Assembly: GCA_002441445.1 (NCBI GenBank)
Contig: DJWC01000070.1
Span: forward strand, 14,743 to 78,742
DNA: 64,000 nt
Source: Pusillimonas sp. UBA6240
GTDB taxonomy: Bacteria > Pseudomonadota > Gammaproteobacteria > Burkholderiales > Burkholderiaceae_B
Direction: 5' to 3'
In this document: one piece after another, positions 43,116 through 51,955 of the stretch
Layout: each line of letters starts with the position of its first letter
Numbering within the stretch: the first letter of the stretch is position 1
The notes under the pieces: generated by a model
What the model was told of the DNA's origin: nothing
Databases searched by the model: none
The model's input: only the letters and a program-made list of their open reading frames with translations
Translations under genes and position numbers: made by a program

Positions 43116-43134
43116 TGTTCTATAATACGGAACA
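43116..43134. promoter_or_regulatory. Candidate IclR-type operator with overlapping TATAAT
   Basis: TGTTCTATAATACGGAACA, arms TGTTC/GAACA, between the divergent CoA-transferase and IclR genes. Same 19-bp length and same right half (ACGGAACA) as the site at 38758-38776. It encloses a TATAAT hexamer. Confidence 0.6.
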
Positions 43135-43227
43135 CATCTTGGCATAGCGCCAAAGCGCAATCACCGATCCGCTTTCACACGGCGATGGCTATGGCGGCCA
43201 TCTGTTTTCACTATCTGCAATCCATAC

Positions 43228-43980
43228 ATGGACAAAACCCTATTGAAAGGCCTGCTCGCCCTTGAAACCCTGGCCCGCAGCGAACGGCCGCGCGGCGTGA
43301 CGGAACTCGCCGCCGAACTGGCGCTGACCAAAAGCAACGTGCACCGCATCCTGCAAGGCCTGGTCCATCAAGGTTTCGTCCGCAAGGTGGGCGACCAGGG
43401 GCGCTACGAGCCCACCCTGAAGCTCTGGGAACTGGGTTCGTATGTGTTCGGACGCCTCGACGTCCGCCAAGTGGCGCACCCGCACATGGAGGCCCTGGCC
43501 CTCAAGACCAGCGAAACCGTCCACCTTTCCACGCTGGACGGCATCGAAGTCCTATACCTGGCCAAGATCGACAGCCCGCAGCCGGTGCGCGCCTATACCA
43601 CCGTGGGCGGGCGCGCGCCGGCGCAATGCGTCGCCACCGGGAAAGCCCAATTGGCATGGGCCGACCCCGGCATACTGGCGGCCGTCAAGCTTGCGCTGTC
43701 CCCCCATACGCCGAAAAGCATCACACGGCCCGAAGCCCTGGACGAAGAACTGAAAAAAGTGCGCGCACAGGGCTATGCCATCAATACCGGGGAATGGCGC
43801 GCGCAAGTCTGCGGCATGGCCGCCCCCATCAGGAACAGCGCCGGCAACGTCATTGCATCGCTGGGCATATCCGGACCCGCCGACCGCCTGAAGCCCCGCC
43901 TCATGCAAAGCCTCGCTCCGGCCGTGCAAGATGCCTGTGCCGAGATTTCTTCATCGCTGGGGTACCGGGCTTCGTATTGA
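43228..43980 (+). CDS. IclR-family transcriptional regulator
   Basis: Regulator of 250 residues starting directly at the HTH (LLKGLLALETLARSERPRGVTELAAELALTKSNVHRILQGL), followed by the effector domain (GRAPAQCVATGKAQLAW, GYAINTGEWRAQVCGMAAPI). It diverges from the CoA-transferase/thiol dioxygenase/crotonase operon, its likely target. Convergent with the 2-hydroxyacid dehydrogenase gene, 29 bp away. Confidence 0.92.
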   Translation: MDKTLLKGLLALETLARSERPRGVTELAAELALTKSNVHRILQGLVHQGFVRKVGDQGRYEPTLKLWELGSYVFGRLDVRQVAHPHMEALALKTSETVHLSTLDGIEVLYLAKIDSPQPVRAYTTVGGRAPAQCVATGKAQLAWADPGILAAVKLALSPHTPKSITRPEALDEELKKVRAQGYAINTGEWRAQVCGMAAPIRNSAGNVIASLGISGPADRLKPRLMQSLAPAVQDACAEISSSLGYRASY

Positions 43981-44009
43981 AGAGCGGCGCAGGCAAATTT
44001 TTACCGCCG

Positions 44010-44960
44010 TCAATACCCGGACTGCGGATCGACTTTCGTCACGAGTTCCTTGCCGTCCAGGAACGCCGTCAAGTTACGCTCGAACAGCACGATACCCCTG
44101 TCCCAATAGTTTTCCGTGTTGCCCGCTGTGTGACTGGTCATGATCACGCGGGGATGATCCCACAGCGGATGGCCTTCCGGCAAAGGCTCGGGATCCACCA
44201 CATCCAAACCCGCTCCGCTCAGGCGGCCATCTGCAAGCGCATCGAGCAAGTCTTGCGTATCGACAGTACTTCCCCTGCCCACGTTGTAGAAATAACTGCC
44301 CTGGCGCATGGCATCGAAGAAGGAGGCATCGATCATGCCCGCGGAGCCTGGCGTGCCGGGCAGGCAAGCGACGATATGATGGCACTGGCCGGCCATTTCC
44401 GCCATTCGTTCGATCCCATAGACACATTCGACGCCTACCACCGGCTGCGCGTTCCTGCGCAGGCCCAGCACCCGCATTCCTAGAGCGCCCGCTTTTTCCG
44501 CCAGTGCCTGCCCGATCGCTCCCAGACCAATGATGCCGATAGTCTGGCCACTGAGTTCGAATAGCCGCAAGCCGCCGCTCTTCGTCCATCGACGTGCTTG
44601 CTGCGCCCGAGCCAAGGTAGGTAAATCCCGGGCAAAGCTCAGCATCAGCGCAAGGACATGCTCCGCAATGTTGGACGCGGCCACGCCCCGGCTATTGGAC
44701 ACCGCAATGCCGCGAGCCTGAGCCACTTGGAGATTAAACCCGTCCGCCCCTGCCCCAAGCAAGTGCAGCCAACGCAACCGGCTTCCGGCTGCGATGACAT
44801 CGTCAGTCGGCCAACCGAAGAATGCATCCGCATCCTGTACTTCTTCCAGCATTTCCTCCTTGCAGCGTGTGAACACCCACCGCAGGAAAGGGAAATGCGC
44901 GCGGAGGCGCTCTTGATAGGGCCGCTCCAGCTTAAAGCCCACGACAATCTTTACGCCCAT
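44010..44960 (-). CDS. D-isomer-specific 2-hydroxyacid dehydrogenase
   Basis: NAD(P)-dependent oxidoreductase of 316 residues. Rossmann motif GIIGLGAIGQALA; catalytic Arg in NVGRGSTVDTQD, Glu in VVDPEPLPEGHPLW and His in MTSHTAGN. It would interconvert a 2-ketoacid and a D-2-hydroxyacid (glyoxylate/hydroxypyruvate-reductase-like subgroup). ATG 44960 is preferred to an upstream GTG because GAGGA precedes it. Last gene of the nine-gene minus-strand operon. Confidence 0.9.
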   Translation of the reverse strand: MGVKIVVGFKLERPYQERLRAHFPFLRWVFTRCKEEMLEEVQDADAFFGWPTDDVIAAGSRLRWLHLLGAGADGFNLQVAQARGIAVSNSRGVAASNIAEHVLALMLSFARDLPTLARAQQARRWTKSGGLRLFELSGQTIGIIGLGAIGQALAEKAGALGMRVLGLRRNAQPVVGVECVYGIERMAEMAGQCHHIVACLPGTPGSAGMIDASFFDAMRQGSYFYNVGRGSTVDTQDLLDALADGRLSGAGLDVVDPEPLPEGHPLWDHPRVIMTSHTAGNTENYWDRGIVLFERNLTAFLDGKELVTKVDPQSGY

Positions 44961-45003
44961 TGTCCTCACCGGGTGATCTTCTTGATGGGCCGCGCCACAG
45001 CTC

Positions 45004-46380
45004 TCAGGCTCCTATGGCCGGCAATGTTTCCATGATGCCGCGCACTCCCGCGGACTTCAGTTGCATCGCAGCGTTAAAAAACGCGCTAGGGCTTTCCAGC
45101 CCGACGAAGGAAAAGCAGTCGGCTGCTTTGTCGAGCAACTGCTCCTCGGTAAGCGGAAGGTCCGGCCCGCCACGCAAAGCCGTGATTCTTTTTTCGAGAC
45201 AGCGGCCATCGACCGTATGTATGGCGATGTGATTCCATCGAGGGAAGGCCGGACCCTGCTCTTCCTGGACGGTGATGTGCGCGAAAAAGTCCTGTATATG
45301 CTGCCGCCGAACATTCTCGTCCTGGAAGCTCGACAACTTGACATAGCCATCCGCCAAAGCCGCGGCTACCGCATACTGCATGCTGAACTTGGCCTCCAGC
45401 CCCGTCTTGGGAGCTGGGTAGATCAGCGGCACCGTCGCGCGGAAGTTCGACGTGACGTCGACACGCTCGACCTGGTCCAGCGTGAGCTGGTGCTCTTCCC
45501 TAAGATCCAGAACGCCGTCGATTGTCCGGTGTGTGGCATAGCATAGTGGATATTTCTTGATCTCGATGCCGCTCGTAACTATCTCCAGGCCGCCCGAACC
45601 CAACTGACGGAGCGAATCCGCGAGGCTTTCGCCGCCGGCATACAGCGACATGAACCCATACCCGCCATCGAGCGCGCCGGGCGCGCTGTCGAACCCCAGC
45701 CTCGCCAGCATCGCGGCGCGAACGGCACATGCGGCCGAATGGCCGGCCTGGAAAGACTTGGCCATGGTGCCAAAGTTGGATCGCGTTCCGGCGGACTGCG
45801 CTACCGTCAATCCCAGGGCATGGGATGTCTGCTCACGCGATAAACCCAGCAGCTTCGCACAGGCAGCCGTGGCGCCAAGCACGCCGACGGTCGCAGTGGA
45901 ATGCCAGCCTTTGGCATAGTGATCGCTCATCATGGGCCGAGACAAACGCACGATGACCTCGAATCCCACTGTATAGGCAGCGGTCAGCTCGGCTCCCGAC
46001 TTGTCGAACGCTTCGGCCAGCGCCACCACCGCGGGCAAGATAACGATGCTCGGATGGCCGCGCATAGGGGAACTCACGTCATCGAAGTCCAGGACATGGC
46101 CCGCGACACCATTGTAGAAAGCGGCCTCTTCAACGGGCAGCCCATGAGCAAGGCCCCATGCGGCCGCCTCGAGCGGGCCGTGCCGCCCCGCAAGGTAGCT
46201 TCGAGCGATGGCTGCTGCGGATTCATTATGGCCGGCAAACGCAACGGATACCGTATCGACCAGTGCGCGCCCTACCGCGGCATAGTGCGCTTCCCGCAGC
46301 GCTTCCAGCCTGAAACCCTCTACGAACCGGCCTATCGCGCGGCTCGCGCCTTCCCATGATTCGTTTTCCTGGACATTCAC
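45004..46380 (-). CDS. MmgE/PrpD family dehydratase/isomerase
   Basis: Protein of 458 residues, MmgE/PrpD fold (2-methylcitrate dehydratase and related enzymes such as cis-aconitate decarboxylase). Family landmarks: HVLDFDDVSSPMRGHPSIVILPAVVALAEA, HSTATVGVLGATAACAKLLGL and the SAGTRSNFGTMAKSFQAGHSA segment. The start is taken as GTG 46380, just after the prpF-like stop, because AGGGTGG precedes it; a TTG at 46419 would overlap that gene. Paired with a PrpF protein, as in unsaturated-dicarboxylate pathways. Confidence 0.88.
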   Translation of the reverse strand: MNVQENESWEGASRAIGRFVEGFRLEALREAHYAAVGRALVDTVSVAFAGHNESAAAIARSYLAGRHGPLEAAAWGLAHGLPVEEAAFYNGVAGHVLDFDDVSSPMRGHPSIVILPAVVALAEAFDKSGAELTAAYTVGFEVIVRLSRPMMSDHYAKGWHSTATVGVLGATAACAKLLGLSREQTSHALGLTVAQSAGTRSNFGTMAKSFQAGHSAACAVRAAMLARLGFDSAPGALDGGYGFMSLYAGGESLADSLRQLGSGGLEIVTSGIEIKKYPLCYATHRTIDGVLDLREEHQLTLDQVERVDVTSNFRATVPLIYPAPKTGLEAKFSMQYAVAAALADGYVKLSSFQDENVRRQHIQDFFAHITVQEEQGPAFPRWNHIAIHTVDGRCLEKRITALRGGPDLPLTEEQLLDKAADCFSFVGLESPSAFFNAAMQLKSAGVRGIMETLPAIGA

Positions 46381-46381
46381 T

Positions 46382-47530
46382 TTATCCACCCTTTTTTGCG
46401 TAAATCCTGCCGTCCGCAATACGGCGCGCAGTGCGCCAAATGGCTGCAGTGCCGACCATCATGCCTCCATCCCGCTGGTCGAGCGCGCTTTCCACATCAA
46501 TGATGCCGCTGGGATGTCCAATGCTGATTTTCTGCCGCGGCAACGCTTGCGGATTCAAGTAGCGCTGCGTGATCGATCCCGGCACGCGGCACGCTACCCC
46601 TGTGCACGCGGTCACCGTGGCGGCCATCGCCTTGCTGGTAGCGCCAGTGGAAAACTGGCGGCATGTCAGGTCGATGGCATCAGCCGATACTGCCTCGCCG
46701 CCCGTGTAGGGCTGGTATGTCAACGGGCGCTGCACCACCACGCACATAGGGGTGGACGGCACGCTCCGTGAACTCCAGTAATCTCCAAGGCCCACGCGAT
46801 AAGCCACTTCCGCCCGTATCGCGTTCAACCGCGCCGTCAGTTCGGAATTCTGGTCTATCTGCGCAGGTGTTTCGTCGCCCGCCATGCCCACCGCTTCCGC
46901 AGCCACATACACGACGAGATTGGCGCAGTCCACCACAGACACTTCCACCACGCCATGATTCGGCACGGATAAACGAGTCACCGCCTCGCCCAGGGGCAGC
47001 AGGCGCCCCGTAATCGCGCCGCTCGCCTGGCTGAAGTCCAACCGTATAGGCGCTCCCGTTCCCGGCACTCCACCGATGGCCAGCGAACCTTCTTCGACGG
47101 GGCTGCCGTCACGCACGGGCACATCGACGCGAATAATGCGATCCGTGTTCAGATTGTGAACGCGCACCGAGGTGTGTCCCTCGCTCGGGCTGATCAAACC
47201 TTCCTCGACGGCAAAAACACCCACGGCGGCAGTGAGGTTGCCACAGTTCAAGTTGAAATCGACTTCCGCCGCCTCTATCCCGACCTGGCCGAATAAATAA
47301 GTGACGTCGCTATCGGGCCGGACGGGCTTGCCGATGATCGCCGCTTTGCTGGTGAGCTTGTCTGCCCCGCCCAGTCCATCGATCTGCCGTTTATCCGGCG
47401 AACCGAATGCGTCGAGCAGGAAGGAAGTCAAGGCTGCGCGTTCGGCGGGGACATCTCCCTCATGAAAGAAAACGCCTTTGCTCGTTCCCCCTCTCATGAG
47501 CACGAAGGGCGTGCTTGATGCGGCTGGCAT
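46382..47530 (-). CDS. PrpF-family isomerase
   Basis: Diaminopimelate-epimerase-fold isomerase of 382 residues. Motifs RGGTSKGVFFHEGDVP, NCGNLTAAVGVFAVEEG (with the usual Cys) and STGATSKAMAATVTACTGVACRVPGS. PrpF-type enzymes shift double bonds in aconitate-like acids (methylaconitate, oxalomesaconate, 3-methylitaconate). It is 1 bp from the MmgE/PrpD gene, so isomerisation and hydration of an unsaturated di- or tricarboxylate are suggested. Confidence 0.9.
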   Translation of the reverse strand: MPAASSTPFVLMRGGTSKGVFFHEGDVPAERAALTSFLLDAFGSPDKRQIDGLGGADKLTSKAAIIGKPVRPDSDVTYLFGQVGIEAAEVDFNLNCGNLTAAVGVFAVEEGLISPSEGHTSVRVHNLNTDRIIRVDVPVRDGSPVEEGSLAIGGVPGTGAPIRLDFSQASGAITGRLLPLGEAVTRLSVPNHGVVEVSVVDCANLVVYVAAEAVGMAGDETPAQIDQNSELTARLNAIRAEVAYRVGLGDYWSSRSVPSTPMCVVVQRPLTYQPYTGGEAVSADAIDLTCRQFSTGATSKAMAATVTACTGVACRVPGSITQRYLNPQALPRQKISIGHPSGIIDVESALDQRDGGMMVGTAAIWRTARRIADGRIYAKKGG

Positions 47531-47553
47531 TGATTTTGCCTCCTTGAAGCTAG

Positions 47554-48624
47554 CTACTCTTGTTGACGCCTTACGCGCTCACTGAAATACAGGCCCATGC
47601 GAAATGCCGGCGATGTGGACATCAATAACACGACCAGCCGGAACACATGAAATGCCGTTACGACGGGAACCCCCAGCCCAAGCACTTTTGCGGTGACGGA
47701 CATCTCCGCAATCCCGCCCGGCGCCATGGCCAGTATCATCGTCCCCGCGGGCAGGCCGATCGCCCACGCGATAAGCAGCGCCGTCAAGGCGATAAGCACC
47801 AGGGTGACGAACGTGCTCGCCAGTATGCCGGCAACCAGCCGTGGCGCGCGCATGAGGAAAGACCGATTGAACTGCGATCCAATGGCGCAGCCGATCAAGG
47901 CCTGGCCCATTGGAGAAAATCCTGGGGGCAGCGCGCTGAACTGTACACCGGAGGCGGTCAGCGCCGCTGTGCAGATCAATGGCGCAAGCATCCATGGCGT
48001 CGGCGCCGATAAGGCACGAAAGAGCAGCGACATGGCAACATTGACGCCAAGCAGCGCGGCTAGCCCCAAGATGCTGACATGAGCATGTCCCACGGACCCG
48101 GCCCCGACGCTGACTGGCTCTCCCGCCCAAGTCAGCGACAAGGGAATAACCAGCACCACCAGCATCATCCGCAGCGACTGGCTCATCGCGACGAACTCCG
48201 CATCGCCGCCATACCTGCGCCCCAGAATGACCATCTCCGCCGCACCGCCGGGCACACATGCGAAGAACGCTGTTGCCATGTCGGCGCCAGTGAGCCGCAT
48301 CAGTACGCGAGCACTAATGTAGCCCGCCAGGATGGAGAGCAAGCCTGTCGGGAGCATCCATGGAACCAGGTGGGCCACATCCGATAAAACCTGCGGAGTG
48401 AAGAATAGCCCGATGGCCACAGCAATCATCAACTGACCGGCTTGGCGTCCGCCTTTCGGCGGATTCACGCCAAGCTCGAACAGCCTGGCGAGCGCCATCG
48501 CCATCATAGGCCCCACCATCCATGGCAAAGGAATGCGCATGGACTGCGCCGCCAGGCCTCCCATTGCAGCAATCGCTACCGCCAAGAAAACGCTTAGACG
48601 GGTTCCCCGATGCGTGCTCACCAT
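47554..48624 (-). CDS. AbrB-family membrane protein (COG3180), putative transporter
   Basis: Membrane protein of 356 residues with ten or so hydrophobic segments in two repeats, each with a GGA/GGxAEM signature (ACVPGGAAEMVILGRRYGGD and LAMAPGGIAEMSVTAKVLGLG). This is the AbrB (putative ammonia monooxygenase, misnamed) family, whose members behave like transporters or regulators linked to carboxylate uptake. It overlaps the preceding gene by 7 bp. It is the only membrane protein in this operon, so a carrier role for the pathway substrate is likely. Confidence 0.85.
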   Translation of the reverse strand: MVSTHRGTRLSVFLAVAIAAMGGLAAQSMRIPLPWMVGPMMAMALARLFELGVNPPKGGRQAGQLMIAVAIGLFFTPQVLSDVAHLVPWMLPTGLLSILAGYISARVLMRLTGADMATAFFACVPGGAAEMVILGRRYGGDAEFVAMSQSLRMMLVVLVIPLSLTWAGEPVSVGAGSVGHAHVSILGLAALLGVNVAMSLLFRALSAPTPWMLAPLICTAALTASGVQFSALPPGFSPMGQALIGCAIGSQFNRSFLMRAPRLVAGILASTFVTLVLIALTALLIAWAIGLPAGTMILAMAPGGIAEMSVTAKVLGLGVPVVTAFHVFRLVVLLMSTSPAFRMGLYFSERVRRQQE

Positions 48625-49832
48625 GCTTGAGCGATCAGTTCGCTTAATGTGTCTTCGTAGCTCGCGAGCTCGCGCTGGCGATCGGCGTTGAAGTTGGTGA
48701 GAGAAAGCCGGACGATCGCAGCAAGATGCTGCCGGCCAACGCCAAGGTCTCGCATCCTCCCGGGAATTCCCATGGCGGAAAACTCGTCGAAGAGATATCT
48801 GGCCAGAAGTTCTTGCGGCGCCGTGCCTCCATCGGCTTCACGCACTATACCGAGGGCCTCGCACATGCCTTCCACCGCTTCCGGACACAAATGCCCGAAA
48901 CGCTGGATGGCCGGAATGGTATAGATAGCGTTTGCGCAACCCTGATCGACCGTTTCGACGACACTGAACGTAGCCGCAACCAATGCGTAAACCACCCGCG
49001 CGATCCAGTGCGTATCGAAGGGACGGCCGCCATCCTCCTCATCCCTGTTCTGGAGCAATGCGGCAGCGCAGATATCGATACGGGCCCGGGCATCCAGCTG
49101 CTCCCGAAGCCTGGGCAGGGCGCGCCTGGCCAGCAGGAATGCCTGCCGCCGGCTGCCCTCGACCAGAGGATTCGCGCGCGAGACGCCACCCATGTTCATC
49201 AAAGCGCGCCAGTAGACAGAGAAGCCGGTCGAGAAAGCCAGAGAAGGCGGCGCTGTCAGCAAAGCCCTTTCATCCCAAAAGATAGCGGCGGGACGAGTCT
49301 TGGGGTCGAAGAACTCCAGGCGGCGGCCGCGTTCAGCATCCTTCAAGGCGGCTCCGCCGCGATTCTGCGCGCTGGTTCCCGCCGTCAAGACATTGATGAT
49401 GGGCAGCTTCGGCGCATGCAGCTTCGGACTGAACGGCGGCGCCCCGGGCGGATACTGTGTTGCGAGTTCATCGATATCGCCCGATTCGCTCAGCAGAATC
49501 GCAACCACCCTGGCCGCCTTCAGTACGCTGCCCGCGCCCACGGCAATCAGGATATCGGCCCGGCATTGCCTTGCGCATTCGACCGCGGCCTGTACATCGG
49601 GTAACGGCGCATCCTTGCCTATCTCGCCGAACACCGCCGCCAGGCGCTCGCCGAGCAGTTGTGAGAGCAGCGGGACTAGGCCGCTCTTGCTGGCGACACT
49701 GCGTCCGCACAGGATCAGCGCACGCCGGGCGCCGATGCGGTCTACCTCCGAGGGCAGCTTCGAAAGCGCCTGAGCTCCGGCATGCACCCGGACCGCATGA
49801 TTGACGGATGAAAAATCGTACACAGCAGTCAT
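48618..49832 (-). CDS. Iron-alcohol-dehydrogenase fold protein lacking metal ligands
   Basis: Protein of 404 residues with the maleylacetate-reductase/Fe-ADH outline: VGAGSVLKAARVVA (99-110) for the GGGSxxDxAK dinucleotide motif, LTAGTSAQ for TTAGTGSE, STGFSVYWRALMN (201-213) for the STGFDALTHAIE ligand motif. The Asp ligand is S205, the first His R209, and the PHG His aligns with Q297; the remaining His is also not evident. So it is either a metal-free relative or a non-catalytic subunit. It is intact, in-operon and between an acyl-CoA dehydrogenase and the AbrB transporter, arguing against decay. Confidence 0.8.
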   Translation of the reverse strand: MTAVYDFSSVNHAVRVHAGAQALSKLPSEVDRIGARRALILCGRSVASKSGLVPLLSQLLGERLAAVFGEIGKDAPLPDVQAAVECARQCRADILIAVGAGSVLKAARVVAILLSESGDIDELATQYPPGAPPFSPKLHAPKLPIINVLTAGTSAQNRGGAALKDAERGRRLEFFDPKTRPAAIFWDERALLTAPPSLAFSTGFSVYWRALMNMGGVSRANPLVEGSRRQAFLLARRALPRLREQLDARARIDICAAALLQNRDEEDGGRPFDTHWIARVVYALVAATFSVVETVDQGCANAIYTIPAIQRFGHLCPEAVEGMCEALGIVREADGGTAPQELLARYLFDEFSAMGIPGRMRDLGVGRQHLAAIVRLSLTNFNADRQRELASYEDTLSELIAQAW

Positions 49833-49862
49833 TCCCGACGCTCCCGGATATCTTCCGCCGTC

Positions 49863-51050
49863 CTAGGCGGCGGGCATCCCGTTGCGCAGCAGATCCCGCG
49901 CAATCACCCAGCGATGAACTTCGCTCGGCCCCTCGACGATGCGCAGCACGCGCACCATGCGTGAGATGTATTCCAAGGGCAACTCCTTGGATACCCCCAT
50001 CCCGCCGAAAAGTTGAATTGCCCGATCAGCCACGCGGCCGATCATCTCGGTGCCCTGTACTTTGACCAGCGAACCGTCCCGGCGTACATCGGTGTCGCCG
50101 CGATCGAGCTTCCATGCCAGGCGGTAGACCATCATGCGTACCATCTCAAGTTCTTGGTAACTGTCGGCGATCCACCATTGAATGGCTTGGCGATCGGCCA
50201 GCGGCGCACCGAAGGTCACCCGCGTGTTCGCCTGCTCGATCATCATTTCGATACAGCGCGTGGCAAGCCCGATGCACCGGGCTGCAATCTCGAGGCGGCG
50301 CACACCCAGCCGCTTGGAGAGCGGCGCAAAGCCTTGTCCTACCTCACCCAGCACCTGGGAATCGTCCAGTTCCACATTATCAAACACGACCTCATACGGA
50401 TGATATTCGCCTATCATCGGGAAGGAAGTCGGGATGCTGACCCCCGGCGTGCCCTTGTCGACCAGGAATGCGGTGATGCCCTCGCGCGAACCCTTGGACG
50501 TATCGGTGACCGCCATGACGATCATGAAATCGGCACGACGCGCATTGCTGATCCAAATCTTCGATCCATTCAATACCCATTTGCCATTCTTGCGCTCCGC
50601 CTTCATTTTGATGGCGGCGGCATCCGCGCCCGCACCCGGCTCTGTCAATGCCAGGCAGCTCTTCTTTTCTCCGCGAGAATAGGGCAAGAGATAGCGATCC
50701 ACTTGGTCGCCTTTGCAAAGCTCCTTCAACATGAACAGGTTAGGGCTTTCAGGCGGAAGCACAAAAGGAACGATGCTGCGCTTGAGTTCTTCGATCACCA
50801 CGCATTTCGTCAGCATGCCTAAATCCTGTCCGCCAAACTCCTCGGGCACATCGATGCCCCACAAGCCTATGTCGCGGGCCTTCTGCTGCAATTGCGCATC
50901 GAGTTCAGGCGGAATCAGTGCATCGTCTGAAAACCCCCGCTCCGCTTCACGGCGAATGATCAAGCTCTCATGGGGCACCAGTTCATTGCTGACGAAACGC
51001 ATCACAGTATCGCGCACCATGCGCGTACTCTCCGGCAATTCGAAATCCAT
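49863..51050 (-). CDS. Acyl-CoA dehydrogenase
   Basis: FAD enzyme of 395 residues. LALTEPGAGADAAAIKMKAER near the flavin, IWISNARRADFMIVMA, and a C-terminal LRIVEGPSEVHRWVIARDLL with the catalytic Glu. In the operon it lies between the enoyl-CoA hydratase and the Fe-ADH-like gene, matching the BbsG position in logic: it would oxidise the CoA-thioester made by the transferase pair. Confidence 0.92.
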   Translation of the reverse strand: MDFELPESTRMVRDTVMRFVSNELVPHESLIIRREAERGFSDDALIPPELDAQLQQKARDIGLWGIDVPEEFGGQDLGMLTKCVVIEELKRSIVPFVLPPESPNLFMLKELCKGDQVDRYLLPYSRGEKKSCLALTEPGAGADAAAIKMKAERKNGKWVLNGSKIWISNARRADFMIVMAVTDTSKGSREGITAFLVDKGTPGVSIPTSFPMIGEYHPYEVVFDNVELDDSQVLGEVGQGFAPLSKRLGVRRLEIAARCIGLATRCIEMMIEQANTRVTFGAPLADRQAIQWWIADSYQELEMVRMMVYRLAWKLDRGDTDVRRDGSLVKVQGTEMIGRVADRAIQLFGGMGVSKELPLEYISRMVRVLRIVEGPSEVHRWVIARDLLRNGMPAA

Positions 51051-51152
51051 ATCTATCCTTCTTCCTCGGGACTACCCTATCTTTTTCGTCGATGTTCCGT
51101 CCCAAAGCTGTCTATCGACGACCCGTATGATTCCCGCCCTCAGGCCCGTATC

Positions 51153-51929
51153 TCAACGGCCCTTGTATTGCGGCGCACGCTTTTCCTGGAATGCCCGGCG
51201 TCCCTCGATCCGATCCTCTGTATCGCGAAGCAGGCCGAAGGCAAAGCGTTCGTGATCAATGGCCGCATCCAGCGGCATGTCCATGCCTCGAGACACCAGA
51301 CGCTTGATCGCCCTGACCGACAGCGGCGCGTTGGCGGCGATACGTCCGGCGATCGCTTGAGCCGTCGACAGGAGATCGCTGGAAGCGACTACCTTGCTGA
51401 CCAGACCGACACGCAGCGCTTCCTGCGCATCAATACGATCGCCTGTCAAAAGAAGCAGCATGGCGTTGGACATGCCGATGGCTCGCGGAAGCCGCTGCGT
51501 ACCCCCCGCGCCCGGCATGCTGCCTATCCGTACCTCGGGCAAGGCGAACTGCGCATTCTCCGATGCGATACGAATATCGCAAGCCAGGGCCAGTTCGAGC
51601 CCGCCACCCATTGCATAGCCATTGATGGCGCAGATAAGCGGTTTGTCCGTCTCCATGCCGGCAAGCAAGTGATCCGACTCGGAACGGCCGAACGTCAGCT
51701 CCGCAAAAGTTTCCTTGGGCGGCATCGTCTTCTTCAAATCCGCGCCAGTGCAGAATGACCTTTCCCCCGCCCCCGTCAGAATAGCGACCCGGATATCGTC
51801 GTCCTCCCGAACCCGCTTCCAAGCTTGCTTCAGCTCGGCGCGCGTCTCGGGATCGATCGCATTCATGGCCTCGGGCCTGTTCAGCGCGATCGTGGCGACA
51901 TGGCCCTGGACGGTAAAGCTAACACTCAT
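51153..51929 (-). CDS. Enoyl-CoA hydratase (crotonase family)
   Basis: Crotonase of 258 residues. Oxyanion hole GERSFCTGADLKK and INGYAMGGGLELALACD, with both catalytic glutamate regions evident (GGGLELA and FALPEVRIGSMPGAGG). It should hydrate the enoyl-CoA from the neighbouring acyl-CoA dehydrogenase. ATG 51929 is preferred to the TTG one codon earlier. Gaps: 23 bp to the CoA-transferase, 102 bp to the dehydrogenase. Confidence 0.92.
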   Translation of the reverse strand: MSVSFTVQGHVATIALNRPEAMNAIDPETRAELKQAWKRVREDDDIRVAILTGAGERSFCTGADLKKTMPPKETFAELTFGRSESDHLLAGMETDKPLICAINGYAMGGGLELALACDIRIASENAQFALPEVRIGSMPGAGGTQRLPRAIGMSNAMLLLLTGDRIDAQEALRVGLVSKVVASSDLLSTAQAIAGRIAANAPLSVRAIKRLVSRGMDMPLDAAIDHERFAFGLLRDTEDRIEGRRAFQEKRAPQYKGR

Positions 51930-51955
51930 CAATTTCTTCCTTTTTTCTGCTGCAC

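Noticed and set aside
48618..49832. Pseudogene call for the Fe-ADH-like gene
   Set aside because: No frameshift or internal stop, normal length, start and stop coupled to neighbours; loss of metal ligands alone suggests changed function rather than decay.
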